Positions 43,884-53,275 of a stretch of 64,000 nt of DNA are shown here, piece by piece (positions within the stretch are counted from its first letter, which is position 1; each line of letters starts with the position of its first letter). Both the position numbers and the translations under genes were made by a program. This stretch comes from CAWCXF01 sp963799455 (GTDB lineage Bacteria > Pseudomonadota > Alphaproteobacteria > Rhodobacterales > Rhodobacteraceae): positions 124,001 through 188,000 of the forward strand of contig CAWCXF010000007.1 in the NCBI GenBank assembly GCA_963799455.1, in the 5' to 3' direction. The notes under the pieces were generated by a model. That model did not search any database. It saw only the letters and a list, made by a program, of their open reading frames with translations, and had not been told where the DNA came from.

Positions 43884-45707
43884 ATGAAAGCGACTGATGC
43901 AAAACGAACAGTGACTCCAGGGGACATCGAGACATGGCTGGAGACCCGCAGGGGGAGTCTTTTGGCGTCGTCGTACCCGGCCGTCGAACGTGAAACACCG
44001 CACTTTGGCAACCCAGCCGACTCCAACAGCCGTGGCGTTGGGGTTGTCCTTGGGGCCATGATCAGCGACGGAGGCATGTCCAGGGTCATTCGCGCTCAAC
44101 AACTCTCCCTGAGGCGTGATGTCGTTGTGAAGACGAGCGAAGTTGACCACGAATGTGCGCGGCTGCTTTCCGAGGCCTACGTCACCGGTGCCCTCGAGCA
44201 CCCCAACATTGTGCCTATCCACGATTTGCTCATCGATGCGGACGGTCGGCCTCAACTCGTTCTCAAACACGTCGAGGGTCGGTCGTGGCTGGACATCATT
44301 GAAAGTGGCGATCCGCTTTCCGAATTCGGGCTCGATCCCATCGAACATGCACTCGGGATTGTGATCGCGGTTTCTCAAGCTCTCTCGTACGCCCACGAAC
44401 GCGGCATCGTTCACCGAGACGTCAAACCCGCGAACGTGATGCTAGGACAGTTCGGTGAGGTCTACTTGGTCGATTGGGGTCTCGGGGCAGCTTACGTGAA
44501 CGATGCACGCGCGGACGGTTTGCCGCGGGTCCCGGAGGGGGAGGTGGCAGGCACGCCAGCCTATATGGCTCCTGAGCAGTACGAAGGTTCGCGTGACGGA
44601 ATCGGCCCTTGGACCGACGTGTTCTTACTTGCGGCAACGCTGGTTCACGCGATCACCGGCCAACCACCTTGGCGGCGCAACGATACAGGTGAAAGAGCGC
44701 GCGTCGCCCTCCCTGAACGGACCCCACCGGCCCTCGCAGCCCTCATCGAGAGTGCCTTGGCGGCCGAGCGCTCCGAGCGGGTGCAGAGCGCCGCCGAGTT
44801 TCGTCATGCCCTGGAGTCTTATCGGAGGCAACAAGGGTCCCGTAGTCTATCGAATCAAGCGCAAAAAAAGGCGGAGCAGGCGACAGCCGCATACGACATC
44901 GGTGACCTCGATGGCGTCGAGCATGCCGCGACGGAAGCGGAGGTGCTCTTCAGGGCGGCGCTGAGCGAATGGTCGGACAATCCGACGGCGAAGCTGCAGC
45001 GCAACGCTTTCCTTCGGTGGAGAGTGGAGCAAGCGTTGGCCCGCGAAGAGGTTCCCGCCGCATCGCGAATCGTCGCGACATGGCCCGACGCGCCCGCAGA
45101 GTTGAAGCGGCGCATCGAGAGGGAAGCCGAGCGTGTGTTGAGCGAATCGATTCGAGTCCATAAGATGAAGACCGACCTGGACCCGGCCGTCGGTGTCACT
45201 ACGCGACTCCAGCTGCTCTACGTGCTCGGCCCCCTTTGGGTTGGTTCCTGGGCGGTCCTAGCGCACTTCGAAAGCGTCATGCTGGCTCTCGTGTCCTCCG
45301 TCGCGGTCTTCGTTTCGACGCTGGCGATTGTGCTTTCTCGGCGAAAGATGTTGTTTAGCAACCGGTTGAACACGGTCACGGTGGGAAGTCTTCTTTGCGC
45401 TCTCGCCGGTACCTGCATCGTCTTTGCCGTGGACCATATTCAACAAGGGACCCTGAGCGATGCCGCAACGCTTATCATGTTGGTGTATGCGATGTCGGCC
45501 GTGTTCTTTGGGCTATCCGTCGACTCCTCGGCCTACGCCGTCGCAGGCCTCTGGGCCCTACTCATGGTCGCTTCCCTTCTCGTGCCCCAGCACGGCCTCT
45601 GGATCATCGTCAGCGGAGCGACCGCTTCGACGGTCGTGGGGGTGATCGCTAACAGGCGCCTTGCGAAAGTGACCCCTCCTTTGCGTTTTCGACGGCCGCC
45701 ACGCTGA
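43884..45707 (+). CDS. Hanks-type Ser/Thr protein kinase with C-terminal membrane domain
   Basis: A 607-residue kinase with a weak glycine loop (GAMISDGGMSRV, ~58-69), VVVKT with Lys 83, HRDVKPANVML (~177-187), DWG in place of DFG (~197-199) and MAPEQ. The kinase domain ends near 335. A ~130-residue helical part follows, then about five hydrophobic helices (~450-590). The reversed order, with the catalytic domain N-terminal and the membrane part last, matches the second kinase 4 kb downstream, its clear paralogue. The ATG at 43,884 was chosen for ACGAAC spacing and sequence character. It is divergent from the antiporter gene. Confidence 0.88.
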   Translation: MKATDAKRTVTPGDIETWLETRRGSLLASSYPAVERETPHFGNPADSNSRGVGVVLGAMISDGGMSRVIRAQQLSLRRDVVVKTSEVDHECARLLSEAYVTGALEHPNIVPIHDLLIDADGRPQLVLKHVEGRSWLDIIESGDPLSEFGLDPIEHALGIVIAVSQALSYAHERGIVHRDVKPANVMLGQFGEVYLVDWGLGAAYVNDARADGLPRVPEGEVAGTPAYMAPEQYEGSRDGIGPWTDVFLLAATLVHAITGQPPWRRNDTGERARVALPERTPPALAALIESALAAERSERVQSAAEFRHALESYRRQQGSRSLSNQAQKKAEQATAAYDIGDLDGVEHAATEAEVLFRAALSEWSDNPTAKLQRNAFLRWRVEQALAREEVPAASRIVATWPDAPAELKRRIEREAERVLSESIRVHKMKTDLDPAVGVTTRLQLLYVLGPLWVGSWAVLAHFESVMLALVSSVAVFVSTLAIVLSRRKMLFSNRLNTVTVGSLLCALAGTCIVFAVDHIQQGTLSDAATLIMLVYAMSAVFFGLSVDSSAYAVAGLWALLMVASLLVPQHGLWIIVSGATASTVVGVIANRRLAKVTPPLRFRRPPR

Positions 45708-45860
45708 GAAGGGCTTGTTCGCAAACACCTCCGGGAGAGGACCCATGCGGGGCTGGTGCTCCGACCACCCGTAAAACCGAAGAAACACTTCGGAATTACC
45801 GCACTGTTTTCGCGTGCTATCGGTATTGACCATTCGTCTTACGCACACAAGGATGTGGGC

Positions 45861-46310
45861 ATGCACTCAGCACTGTCATCCGCGCTCACGCTGCAAGACC
45901 GGTGGGCCGTCTTCGAAACCACCGTCGCATTGGCCTGGGCTGACGGATACCTCAGCGCTTCAGAGGTTCAGGCTGCCCGCATCGTCGCCGACGAACTGGC
46001 GCTGAGTGGGCCCTTCTCCCTTGCCGGGCTGCTGTTGCGCGCAGGACAAGCGTCGCTCCCTGATGGTCGGCCCGGCATTGGGAGTTTGCTGTTTGCAAGC
46101 GCTCTATGGATGGCGCACGCCGACGGGCAGCTTCACCGTCGCGAAGCAATACTCATCGCTCGACTGCGCAAGCGTTTCGGCGTCTCTGACGACCATGTGG
46201 CGACCGCGTCGAGGCGTGTCGAGTCACTTCGAGCGGACGAGGATCAAAGGCACGCCTATCGGCAACTTCTTGACCTTTACCTTTGCGACCAAGCTCTCGT
46301 TCGTCACTGA
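45861..46310 (+). CDS. TerB-like / DUF533-type domain protein
   Basis: A 149-residue helical protein. The repeated pattern AWADGYLSASEV and WMAHADGQLHRREAILI has the conserved Asp-Gly turns of TerB domains, which bind metal ions and link stress, membrane and phage-defence functions. It follows the kinase gene on the same strand (153 bp apart) and converges on spoVR. The start MHSALSS was chosen because the TerB helix begins soon after; an earlier ATG at 45,756 is possible. Confidence 0.65.
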   Translation: MHSALSSALTLQDRWAVFETTVALAWADGYLSASEVQAARIVADELALSGPFSLAGLLLRAGQASLPDGRPGIGSLLFASALWMAHADGQLHRREAILIARLRKRFGVSDDHVATASRRVESLRADEDQRHAYRQLLDLYLCDQALVRH

Positions 46311-46351
46311 CCCTCACAAAACGCGATGCCGCTTCGGACATCTTTATCGTG

Positions 46352-47896
46352 CTACCGAGGCTTTTGGGTGTAGTCGCCGTTGTCGACGCGCAGGGTGGTG
46401 GGTTTCTTTTCGACGACAGTGTGGATCTCGACGGGGCGTTTCCACACGCGGGACACGGAGGTCATCACGGACTGCGCCCAGTCGAGGCGCAGATCTACGC
46501 CCTGATGGTCGTGGCCGAGGAGCAGCTCGCCGCGGTTGCCGTGGTTGGCGTCGAGGACGCGGATGACGGGGTTACCGGCGTTGGTGAGCTGGGATACGAG
46601 CTGCTTTTTGACCTTCTCGAACTGGCGCGTCTCGATCTCGTAGCGGCCGTTGCGCTCGTTGAAACCAAAGGCGTACATCTTCTGCTCGGCAACGAAGTCC
46701 GGCGTCAGGTACTCCGCGACGAAGGTGACGTCCGTGTAGAGCTTGCGGACTTCGAAGATCTTCTCGCGTCCGAGGCCCGTGCGGCGATCCCAGTGGCGCC
46801 GGGTGTCGTAGTCGTCGCACTCGTCCCACTCTTTGCCGAACTGGCCGCGGTTCCATCGCTCTTCGACGTTGCGGTAGAGCTCGACGCCGAGCTTGTAGGG
46901 GTTGAGCTTTCCGCCGGAGGTGGCCATGACGCCGGCGTTGCGTTCGGCGTAGTCGACGATCTCCGAGGCGTCGCAGATCTTCTCCGTCATCAAGCGCGAG
47001 TGCCAGTAGCTCGCCCAGCCCTCGTTCATGATCTTCGTCTGCATCTGCGGCAGAAAATAGTAGGCCTCACGTCGAACCACCGTGAGCACATCGCGTTCCC
47101 AGCGTTCCAAAGGCGCGTGCCGGATCAAGAAACCGAGGACGTCGCGGTCCGGTGAGTTCGGGAAGGCCTTGGCCGCGGCTTTTTGGCGCTCCCTGCGGGC
47201 GCGCTCCGCTTGGACAAACTCATCGGGGTTGATGAAGCCTTCCATGTAGTCGCGCTCCACCCGCAAGAGGTGCAGTTCTTCGTCCTTCTCCGGCGTCGGC
47301 TCATCGGTGGACGAGTGCGCGCTATTCGCCGGAGGTGGCTCGAAGGGCTTCTGTGGATCGATCAGGTTCTCAAGGCTCAGGCATGAGTCCAAGAACGACT
47401 CCACGTTCTCCACGCCGATGCGGCCGCTCCACTTTCGAACGATGGACCCGTGGTTGGCCATCGTGTCGACCCACTTACGGACGGCGTCGCCGGTGCGGCG
47501 GTTTGTACCTTGGTCGGTGGCGGAGAACGCGAAGTTGTTCTTGAAGAAGTCGACGTGCCCATACACGTGGGCCATCACGAGCTTCTGGTCGACGAGGCTG
47601 TTGCCTTCGAGGAGGTAGGCGATGGAGGGGTTGTTGTTGATGACCATCTCGTAGATCTTCGAGAGGCCATACTCCGCGCTCTTGCTGAGCTGCTCGTACT
47701 CCATGCCAAAGCGCCAGTGGGGGTAGCGCGTGGGGAAGCCGCCGTAGGCCGCGATCTCGTTCATCTGGTCGTAGGCCAGCATCTCGAACATCGTCGGATA
47801 GAAGTCCAGACCCGCTTCTCGGGCGAAACCTTCGACGCGCTTCTGCTCTTCAAGAAGATACGTCGGCAGTCGTCGCTGAAAGGTGAACGCGCTCAT
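46352..47896 (-). CDS. SpoVR family protein
   Basis: A 514-residue protein with FYPTMFEMLAYDQMNEIAAY, GGFPTRYPHWRFGMEYEQLS, NEGWASYWHSRLM and a C-terminal LVSQLTNAGNPVIRVLD region, all typical of the SpoVR/YcgB family. The molecular function is unknown. In Bacillus it affects spore cortex; in enterics it is stress-induced and tied to YeaG/YeaH. AGAGGG precedes the ATG. It lies 12 bp downstream of the DUF444 gene, so the two form an operon. The usual third member, PrkA/YeaG, is not present in the window. Confidence 0.93.
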   Translation of the reverse strand: MSAFTFQRRLPTYLLEEQKRVEGFAREAGLDFYPTMFEMLAYDQMNEIAAYGGFPTRYPHWRFGMEYEQLSKSAEYGLSKIYEMVINNNPSIAYLLEGNSLVDQKLVMAHVYGHVDFFKNNFAFSATDQGTNRRTGDAVRKWVDTMANHGSIVRKWSGRIGVENVESFLDSCLSLENLIDPQKPFEPPPANSAHSSTDEPTPEKDEELHLLRVERDYMEGFINPDEFVQAERARRERQKAAAKAFPNSPDRDVLGFLIRHAPLERWERDVLTVVRREAYYFLPQMQTKIMNEGWASYWHSRLMTEKICDASEIVDYAERNAGVMATSGGKLNPYKLGVELYRNVEERWNRGQFGKEWDECDDYDTRRHWDRRTGLGREKIFEVRKLYTDVTFVAEYLTPDFVAEQKMYAFGFNERNGRYEIETRQFEKVKKQLVSQLTNAGNPVIRVLDANHGNRGELLLGHDHQGVDLRLDWAQSVMTSVSRVWKRPVEIHTVVEKKPTTLRVDNGDYTQKPR

Positions 47897-47908
47897 CCTA
47901 TTTTCCCT

Positions 47909-49017
47909 CTATTTACCTTTGGACAAGAAGTCGCCGATGGAGCCGAGGATCGCATCCCGGTCCGCGATCTCGCTGGTGATGACGCGCTCATCATCGCCAA
48001 AGTGTTCCTTCAGGTCCTTGATGAACTGTCCGCTGCCGTAGGGGCTCTCCACCTGGCCGTAACAGAACACGTTCGACGCCGGCAGGAGCTTGTTCTTAAG
48101 CAGGTCGACGCAAAGAAGCGTGTCGTCGATGGACCAGTTGTCGCCATCGGAGAAGTGGAAGGGATAGATGTTCCACTCGCTCGGCGGGTAGTCCGCGTCG
48201 ATGATGTCGGCGCACGCCTTGTACGCGCTGGAGATCATCGTGCCGCCGCTCTCGCGCGTGCGGAAGAAGGTGTCGCGGTCGACTTCGCGGGCGACGGCGT
48301 CGTGGATCACAAAACGCGTCTCGATGCCTTTGTATTGTTTTTTCAGCCAGGTATCGAGCCAGAAGGACTCGATGCGCACGATCTTTTTTGCTCGTCGCCC
48401 ATCGAGCCGGACACGTCCATCATGTAGATGATGGCGGCATTGGCGACTGGCTCCTGGTTCGTCTTCCAGGAACGAAAGCGCATGTCGTCTTTCGTGGGGA
48501 TGATGATGGGTCGGTCTTTGTCGTAGCTGCCGAGGGCGATCTGGCGGCGTAGCGCAGTCTTGAACGTGCGCTTGAAGTGACGAAGGGAGTTCGGGCCGAC
48601 GCTCCGGATGCCGACGTAGCGGTCTTTTTGGTCGACGACCGTGGCTTTGCCCTTGGGTTCGATGGCTGGAAGGGCGAGCTCTTCGCCGAGAATGTCCGCA
48701 AGCTCGTCGAGGGTGATCTCGACCTCAAGGATATGCTCGCCGGCGCCTTGGCCTGCTTCTTTGCCGTCGCCGGGCTTGCCTTTGCCCTTGCCGACGCCAT
48801 CGCCTTCTTCGCCATCGCCCTGACCGACGCCGCCTTGCTGCTCGTCGGCGAAGCGGAAGCGCGGGATGTCGATCTGAGGGATCGGGATGGAAACCGTATC
48901 TTTGCCCTGACGCCCAATGAGTTCGCCCTGAGAGACGTACTTTTTGAGGTTTTTACGAATCTTCCCGCGAACAATGTTGCGGAAGCGGGTGTGGTCTTGT
49001 CCGATCTTCAGCGACAC
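47909..49017 (-). pseudogene. DUF444 / YeaH-YhbH family protein, split by a one-base change
   Basis: From GTG at 49,017 (GGAG just upstream) the protein runs MSLKIGQDHTRFRNIVRGKI. A Gly/Lys-rich low-complexity loop follows, then the VWA-like MIDAS start MMDVSGSMGDEQK. There the frame breaks at a six-base T run (48,384-48,389; A run on the coding strand). Adding one A restores DEQKKIVRIESFWLDTWLKK and the end at 47,909, for 369 residues, normal for the family. A homopolymer sequencing error is the simplest reading. DUF444 proteins pair with SpoVR and PrkA in stress and sporulation modules. Confidence 0.85.
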
Positions 49018-49085
49018 GTCTCCAAGTGTAACAGAGGGCAGGGCGAGAAGCGCTTCCTCCTCGAATCGTCGTCGTTATTTGGAAG

Positions 49086-49109
49086 GAGGACCCTGAGACG
49101 CGGGTCCTC
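49086..49109. terminator. hairpin between the 49.2-kb gene and the DUF444 gene
   Basis: GAGGACCC and GGGTCCTC form a perfect 8-bp stem around an 8-nt loop. On the minus strand it lies 48 bp past the stop of the upstream gene and before the DUF444 start, with only a short T/C-rich stretch after it. Confidence 0.45.
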
Positions 49110-49156
49110 AGAGGCGGGGATGCCCTGACAGGACACTGGTGCTCGTCCTCCGGCTG

Positions 49157-49645
49157 TCAACGATCACTTGAGCGAGGCAGATCGGTGAGCTTCCTTACCA
49201 ATGCCAGAAGTTCGGCATCGCTCGGGGCTTCAGTCCCGACGGCGCTGGGCAACCAACGCGACGCAGCTTCCACACTATCAAAGCTCTGGTATCGAGCGTT
49301 TCCCCGCGATAGTCGATTTTGACCACGAATATAAGTGCGAACGACCGATGCCATCAGAGACTGCATCTGCACGACTGTGGCAACGTAGATATCGAGGTGA
49401 CTCATCCAGGAGATCTGATGCTTCGTTTCGGCGCGGTAGGCCGCATCCGGCAGGCGGTGAACTTGGTCACTCACCAGCACCGTCAACATGCCCATCGTCG
49501 TGTATTGCTTGGCCACACGCTCGACCCACGGTCGGCGAAGTCGGCTCATCTCCGCCGAGGGCGTCGTCCTCCACACGTTGACGAAGATATTGCCGACGAA
49601 TCCTAGTGAACCCACATCCGTGACGGCTACGCGCTCCGTGTCCAT
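49157..49645 (-). CDS. hypothetical protein
   Basis: A 162-residue soluble protein without signal peptide, beginning MDTERVAVTDVGSLGFVGNIF. The pattern NVWRTTPSAEMSRLRRPWVERVAKQY, TTMGMLTVLVSD and VVQMQSLMASVVRTYI resembles myxobacterial STAS/SpoIIAA-like small proteins, but I cannot assign a family. Its start lies 58 bp from the assumed start of the divergent second kinase, so the two may share a regulatory region. Confidence 0.55.
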   Translation of the reverse strand: MDTERVAVTDVGSLGFVGNIFVNVWRTTPSAEMSRLRRPWVERVAKQYTTMGMLTVLVSDQVHRLPDAAYRAETKHQISWMSHLDIYVATVVQMQSLMASVVRTYIRGQNRLSRGNARYQSFDSVEAASRWLPSAVGTEAPSDAELLALVRKLTDLPRSSDR

Positions 49646-49703
49646 GACCCGTCACATCATGCCCTTGAGAGGCTCGTCTGGCGAGTTCGGAACACACATC
49701 TCG

Positions 49704-51558
49704 ATGAACAAAGCATCGGCGACGGCCAGAACGACTGTGCCTCGTCCCACTGCGCCCACCAAAAATGAAGACCCGTTCATAAAACGAAGCGCTGATGGGC
49801 ACCCCCGAGAGCTCGACAAACCTCCTGGACCGTTGCCCGAGGAGGGGAACTGCGACGTCGCCACCCTCTTGGTTGACGCGACGCAGGGGCCGGAGTCTTC
49901 CGAGGCAACGCTCGTGATCGGGCACGGCATCACCATCGGCGAGTCCATCGGGGAGGGCGGCATGGCCCGTGTCCGCAGCGGTGAGCAACAGTCGCTGCGC
50001 CGACAAGTGGCCGTGAAAACCGTCTACGCACCCGAACAGCGAGAGAGCCTTCTTCGTGAAGCCTACGTGACGGCGGCGGTGGACCATCCCAACATCGTGC
50101 CGATTCACGACCTGGTCTTCGACCACGACGGCACGCCCATGATGGTGCTCAAGCGCATCGAAGGTGAATCTTGGCTCGACGCGATGAAAAATCCGGAGGT
50201 TGAGCTTCGACGATGGACCCGACCTCGTCGAAAAGAGCGTTCAAATCGCGATTCACGTGTCACGTGCGCTCTCCCTCGCACACGCCCGCGGCATCGCCCA
50301 TCTCGATGTTAAACCGTCGAACATTATGCTCGGTCCCTTCGGCGAGGTGTACTTGCTTGATTGGGGGCTCGCGGGGTCCTTCCGTTCAGACGAGGACTTC
50401 TTGCCTCGCGTGCTGAAACAACGCGCGGGCACGCCTGGGTACATGTCGCCGGAACAGTGGCACGTCGCTGTGGACGCGATTGGACCCTGGACGGACGTCT
50501 ATCTGTTGGCAGCGAGCCTCTTCCATGCGCTCACCGGCGCGACTCCATGGAAGAAGACTGGTCAAGAGCGAGAAGCACAAACCGGCGAACGTCCACTGCC
50601 TTGGGGACTGCGAATCATCCTCGAGCGGGCCATGGCCCTTGACCCTTCGGAGCGCACAGCGAGCGCAGCGGCGTTCCGGCGAGAGCTGGAGAGCTATCTT
50701 CGCCAACGAGGCTCCGTTCAGATCGGGGATCGGGCCGCCGAGCTCGCACAGGAAGCGGTCGGCGCTCTGGAGGCAGGCGACGTCGCGGCGTCGGAGAACG
50801 CTTCTGTTCGTGCGGGCGCATTCTTCGCCGCTGCGCTCACGCAGTGGCCCGGGAACCAGGCGGCGATCGAAGGTCAGCTGCAGTTGGCACGCTCACGGAT
50901 CGAAGACGCGCTGGCGCGGGATCAGCCCGAAGTCGCCGGGCGCATCCTCGCCACCTTGACGGACCCGCCCGACGCGCTTCGGCGATCCGTGGAGCAAGCG
51001 CTCTCGCTCGCTGAACAGGACGCGTCGGAAGTAAGAGCCCTCCGGCGCGACCAGGACCTTCGCGTGGGAATGAACCTGCGCATCGTTGTTATGTTGCTCT
51101 GCGGTCCGCTCTGGGTGGGCGGTTGGGTCGTCGCTGCCGTCAGCGAGAGCATCGGCGCCGCGCTGACGCTTCTCGTGGTGGGTACCGTCTCCTGGGCTGG
51201 TGGACTGATGGCGCTGGGCCGGGAGCTGCTTTCGAATCGTCTCAACCGTGTCGTCGTCCTCAACATCCTGTGCGCTCTGTGCGCGGTGATCGGGGTGATG
51301 ATTGCGGGCTACGTACGCGGGGAGACTCTCCTGTCCCTCGCTCCGTTTTTCCTTGTCCTCCACGCGTGCTGCTTAGCGCTGCTCTCCATCGTCTTTGACC
51401 CTCGCGTGTCCATCATCGCGGTCCTTTGGGTTCTCCTCTTCGTGCTGAGTTTGGGGTGGCCAAACGCAGGCTTGTGGTTCGTGGTGGCCGGAAACAGCGT
51501 GGTCGTGCTGGGAACGCTGTGGGTCAACGTGCGGGTTCGACAGGCGAAGGCCCTCTGA
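49704..51558 (+). pseudogene. second Hanks-type Ser/Thr kinase, split by a one-base change
   Basis: It is a paralogue of the kinase at 43.9 kb with the same layout: kinase domain, helical segment, about five C-terminal membrane helices. It has GESIGEGGMARV, VAVKT and HPNIVPIHDLV in the first frame. After 50,191 it continues as LSFDDGPDLVEKS, HLDVKPSNIML, LDWGL and MSPEQ. Removing one A from the five-A run (50,187-50,191) joins both parts into 617 residues. The catalytic-loop Arg of HRD is Leu (HLD), and DFG is DWG. The start is uncertain; ATG 49,704 is used, but 49,644 or 49,659 are possible. Confidence 0.8.
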
Positions 51559-51606
51559 ATTAGCCATCGGTGGTCCCAGATCATGACGCTCGAGAAGAGC
51601 CGAACG

Positions 51607-51963
51607 CTAGGCGGACAACTTCTCCTGAAGCATGTCGGCGGTGAACGGCTTGCTCAGCAGGAAGTCGGCTCCGGCGTCGCGCGCGCGGGTCTTCATTTCG
51701 TCGGTGCTCTCGGAGGTCACGAATCCAAAGCGGGTGCTCACCCCGGCGCCGCGAAGTTTCTCGAGGAACTCGATCCCGTTCATATTGGGCATATTCCAGT
51801 CCGACAGAACGAGGTCGGGATGTTCCCTCTCTACCGCCTCGAAACCAAGCAGGCCGTCTTCGGCTTCCACAACTTCTATCCCTCCAGGGACATCACACTG
51901 CCGCAGACTACGGCGCACGATCATGCGCATGGCCTTCGAATCATCGACTACGAGTATCTTCAT
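51607..51963 (-). CDS. CheY-like single-domain response regulator
   Basis: A 118-residue receiver domain. It starts MKILVVDDSKAMRMIV, with the phospho-acceptor Asp 55 in LVLSDWNMPNMNG, the conserved Thr/Ser in FVTSES and Lys in LLSKPF. There is no output domain. It is the last gene of the minus-strand chemosensory operon and would carry CheA's phosphoryl group to a motor or other target. A CheX-like phosphatase is encoded directly upstream. Confidence 0.92.
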   Translation of the reverse strand: MKILVVDDSKAMRMIVRRSLRQCDVPGGIEVVEAEDGLLGFEAVEREHPDLVLSDWNMPNMNGIEFLEKLRGAGVSTRFGFVTSESTDEMKTRARDAGADFLLSKPFTADMLQEKLSA

Positions 51964-52007
51964 GTTGTTCTTTCGTCTTGGGTTGCGTTTGCGTTATTAA
52001 ATCTTCG

Positions 52008-52457
52008 CTACTTGGAGAGGAGCAGAGTCCGTCCGCCAAAACTGTCGACGAAGGTCAGCCGATGGGCCGGCGCCCAGAGCCAATCGTCGCTTGGCTCGAC
52101 AAGACGAAACTCGCCGATGCGAATGTGCGGGTTGTCTTTGACTTCGTTGAAGCAACGACTTTGCACGTTCAACACTTCCTTCATCGTCTCGACCACGTCC
52201 TCCGACGGATCTTTATCCCGCGCCATCTCTTGAATCGCCTCGGGTCCGAGCATCATGAGCGTTCCGCCTTGGAAGACCGTCGCTGCGAGGTCCGCAACCA
52301 TCGCTCCGATGACCTCGTCGTCATCGCCGAGCAGCTCCGTCATATAGAAAACGCCTTCGCGGACGTCTGGAGAAGCCGAGTCTTCGCGCAGGGGCATCTC
52401 CTCCCCAATAAGCGTCGCGAGTGCCTTCGAGTAGACGGCGGCTGTTGGGAACGCCAT
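52008..52457 (-). CDS. CheX-like phosphatase domain, probably the C-terminal half of a longer protein
   Basis: A 149-residue domain with the ExxN phosphatase signature in MKEVLNVQSRCFNE, characteristic of CheC/CheX/FliY phosphatases that dephosphorylate CheY-P. The ATG at 52,457 lies within a longer open frame. Upstream codons give an acidic AVDD repeat linker and then join the preceding ORF if one base of the nine-base C run (52,611-52,619 on the plus strand as G) is removed. The full protein would be 393 residues. Without that correction, translation must start here with no good ribosome-binding site. Confidence 0.75.
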   Translation of the reverse strand: MAFPTAAVYSKALATLIGEEMPLREDSASPDVREGVFYMTELLGDDDEVIGAMVADLAATVFQGGTLMMLGPEAIQEMARDKDPSEDVVETMKEVLNVQSRCFNEVKDNPHIRIGEFRLVEPSDDWLWAPAHRLTFVDSFGGRTLLLSK

Positions 52458-52490
52458 GCGCGGCGCGGTTTGCGCGGGTGGTGCTCCGTC

Positions 52491-52550
52491 GTCGACCGCG
52501 TCGTCGACCGCGTCGTCGACCGCGTCGTCGGCCGCATCCTCGACCGCTTC
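52491..52550 (-). repeat. 12-bp tandem repeat coding an acidic linker
   Basis: There are five 12-bp units, three identical (GTCGACCGCGTC on the plus strand). In the CheX frame they read A-V-D-D repeats. Copy-number change would keep the frame. Confidence 0.85.
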
Positions 52551-52578
52551 GTCATGCTCCGCGCCTGGTGTCCTTGGG

Positions 52579-53190
52579 TCAGAAGAGGCCTTCGAGTCCT
52601 GCTCTGGCTCGGGGGGGGGAGTTCCTGGCGGGGTCCGCTTGAGCTTGAGCGTGCGGCTCTGCCGTCGACTTCGCGTTCGGAGTTGATTGACCTGCAGGTG
52701 GTGTTTGCGCCTTGGGCATCGATTGATCTTGCGGCGTCTCTCGCCGCATCGCTTCAGGCGCTATCGGTCGGTTCGCGTCGCTATCGCCCGTGCCGTGTCT
52801 GCTCCGCCGGTCGCCAAGCGAGCGTCCAATCTGGCGGATCGTCGCCTCAAGGGCGTGGACACGCTCCTCAAGCGTTTCCAAACGAGACTGCTGCGCTCTG
52901 TCGTCCCGCCGCTGGCGCGTCTCCCTTCGACCGCTTGAGGGACCGTCGCTTGAATGCCACTGCTCAAGCGCGTCGCCCGTGATTCGGTAGTTCGTATGGG
53001 ACCCGGTCATGGCCCGCTTGGTTGCGCTGACGAGTTCGCCGGTGCCGAGCCGTTCAACCGTGTCGAGGATCTCTTGCGGCCCCCGAACCGCGACTCGTCG
53101 TGGACGATAGTAGTCTTTGCCGACCCAAACGAGCTCTTCCAGGATCAGCACCCAGGATTCATCGAGTCTTCGTAGTGCCTTGAGTTCCAT
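52579..53190 (-). CDS. hypothetical chemosensory-operon protein (N-terminal half of a CheX fusion)
   Basis: A 203-residue product. Residues 1-80 look folded (MELKALRRLDESWVLILEE, RRVAVRGPQEILDTVERLG). A short coiled coil follows (RLETLEERVHALEATIRQIG), then a Pro/Ala/Gln-rich linker. Translation stops 33 bp after a nine-C run on the coding strand. With eight C the frame continues PPEPEQDSKASSDPRT into the acidic repeats and the CheX-like domain. I read the true protein as a 393-residue fusion. The N-terminal domain is not recognised. The coiled coil may dimerise it. Confidence 0.65.
   Translation of the reverse strand: MELKALRRLDESWVLILEELVWVGKDYYRPRRVAVRGPQEILDTVERLGTGELVSATKRAMTGSHTNYRITGDALEQWHSSDGPSSGRRETRQRRDDRAQQSRLETLEERVHALEATIRQIGRSLGDRRSRHGTGDSDANRPIAPEAMRRETPQDQSMPKAQTPPAGQSTPNAKSTAEPHAQAQADPARNSPPRARAGLEGLF
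52611..52619. other. nine-base homopolymer G (C on coding strand) at a frame switch
   Basis: Nine G in a row on the plus strand. With nine, the chemosensory protein stops 33 bp later; with eight, it reads through into the CheX domain. Tracts of this length are prone to slippage in cells and in sequencing. Confidence 0.8.
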
Positions 53191-53275
53191 CGCCTGTCGG
53201 GTTCAACCACCGAATGTGGTCCATAGAAGTACGGTCTATTCGACCAGTCTTTGAGTTCTGCTGAGCAACGTTCGG

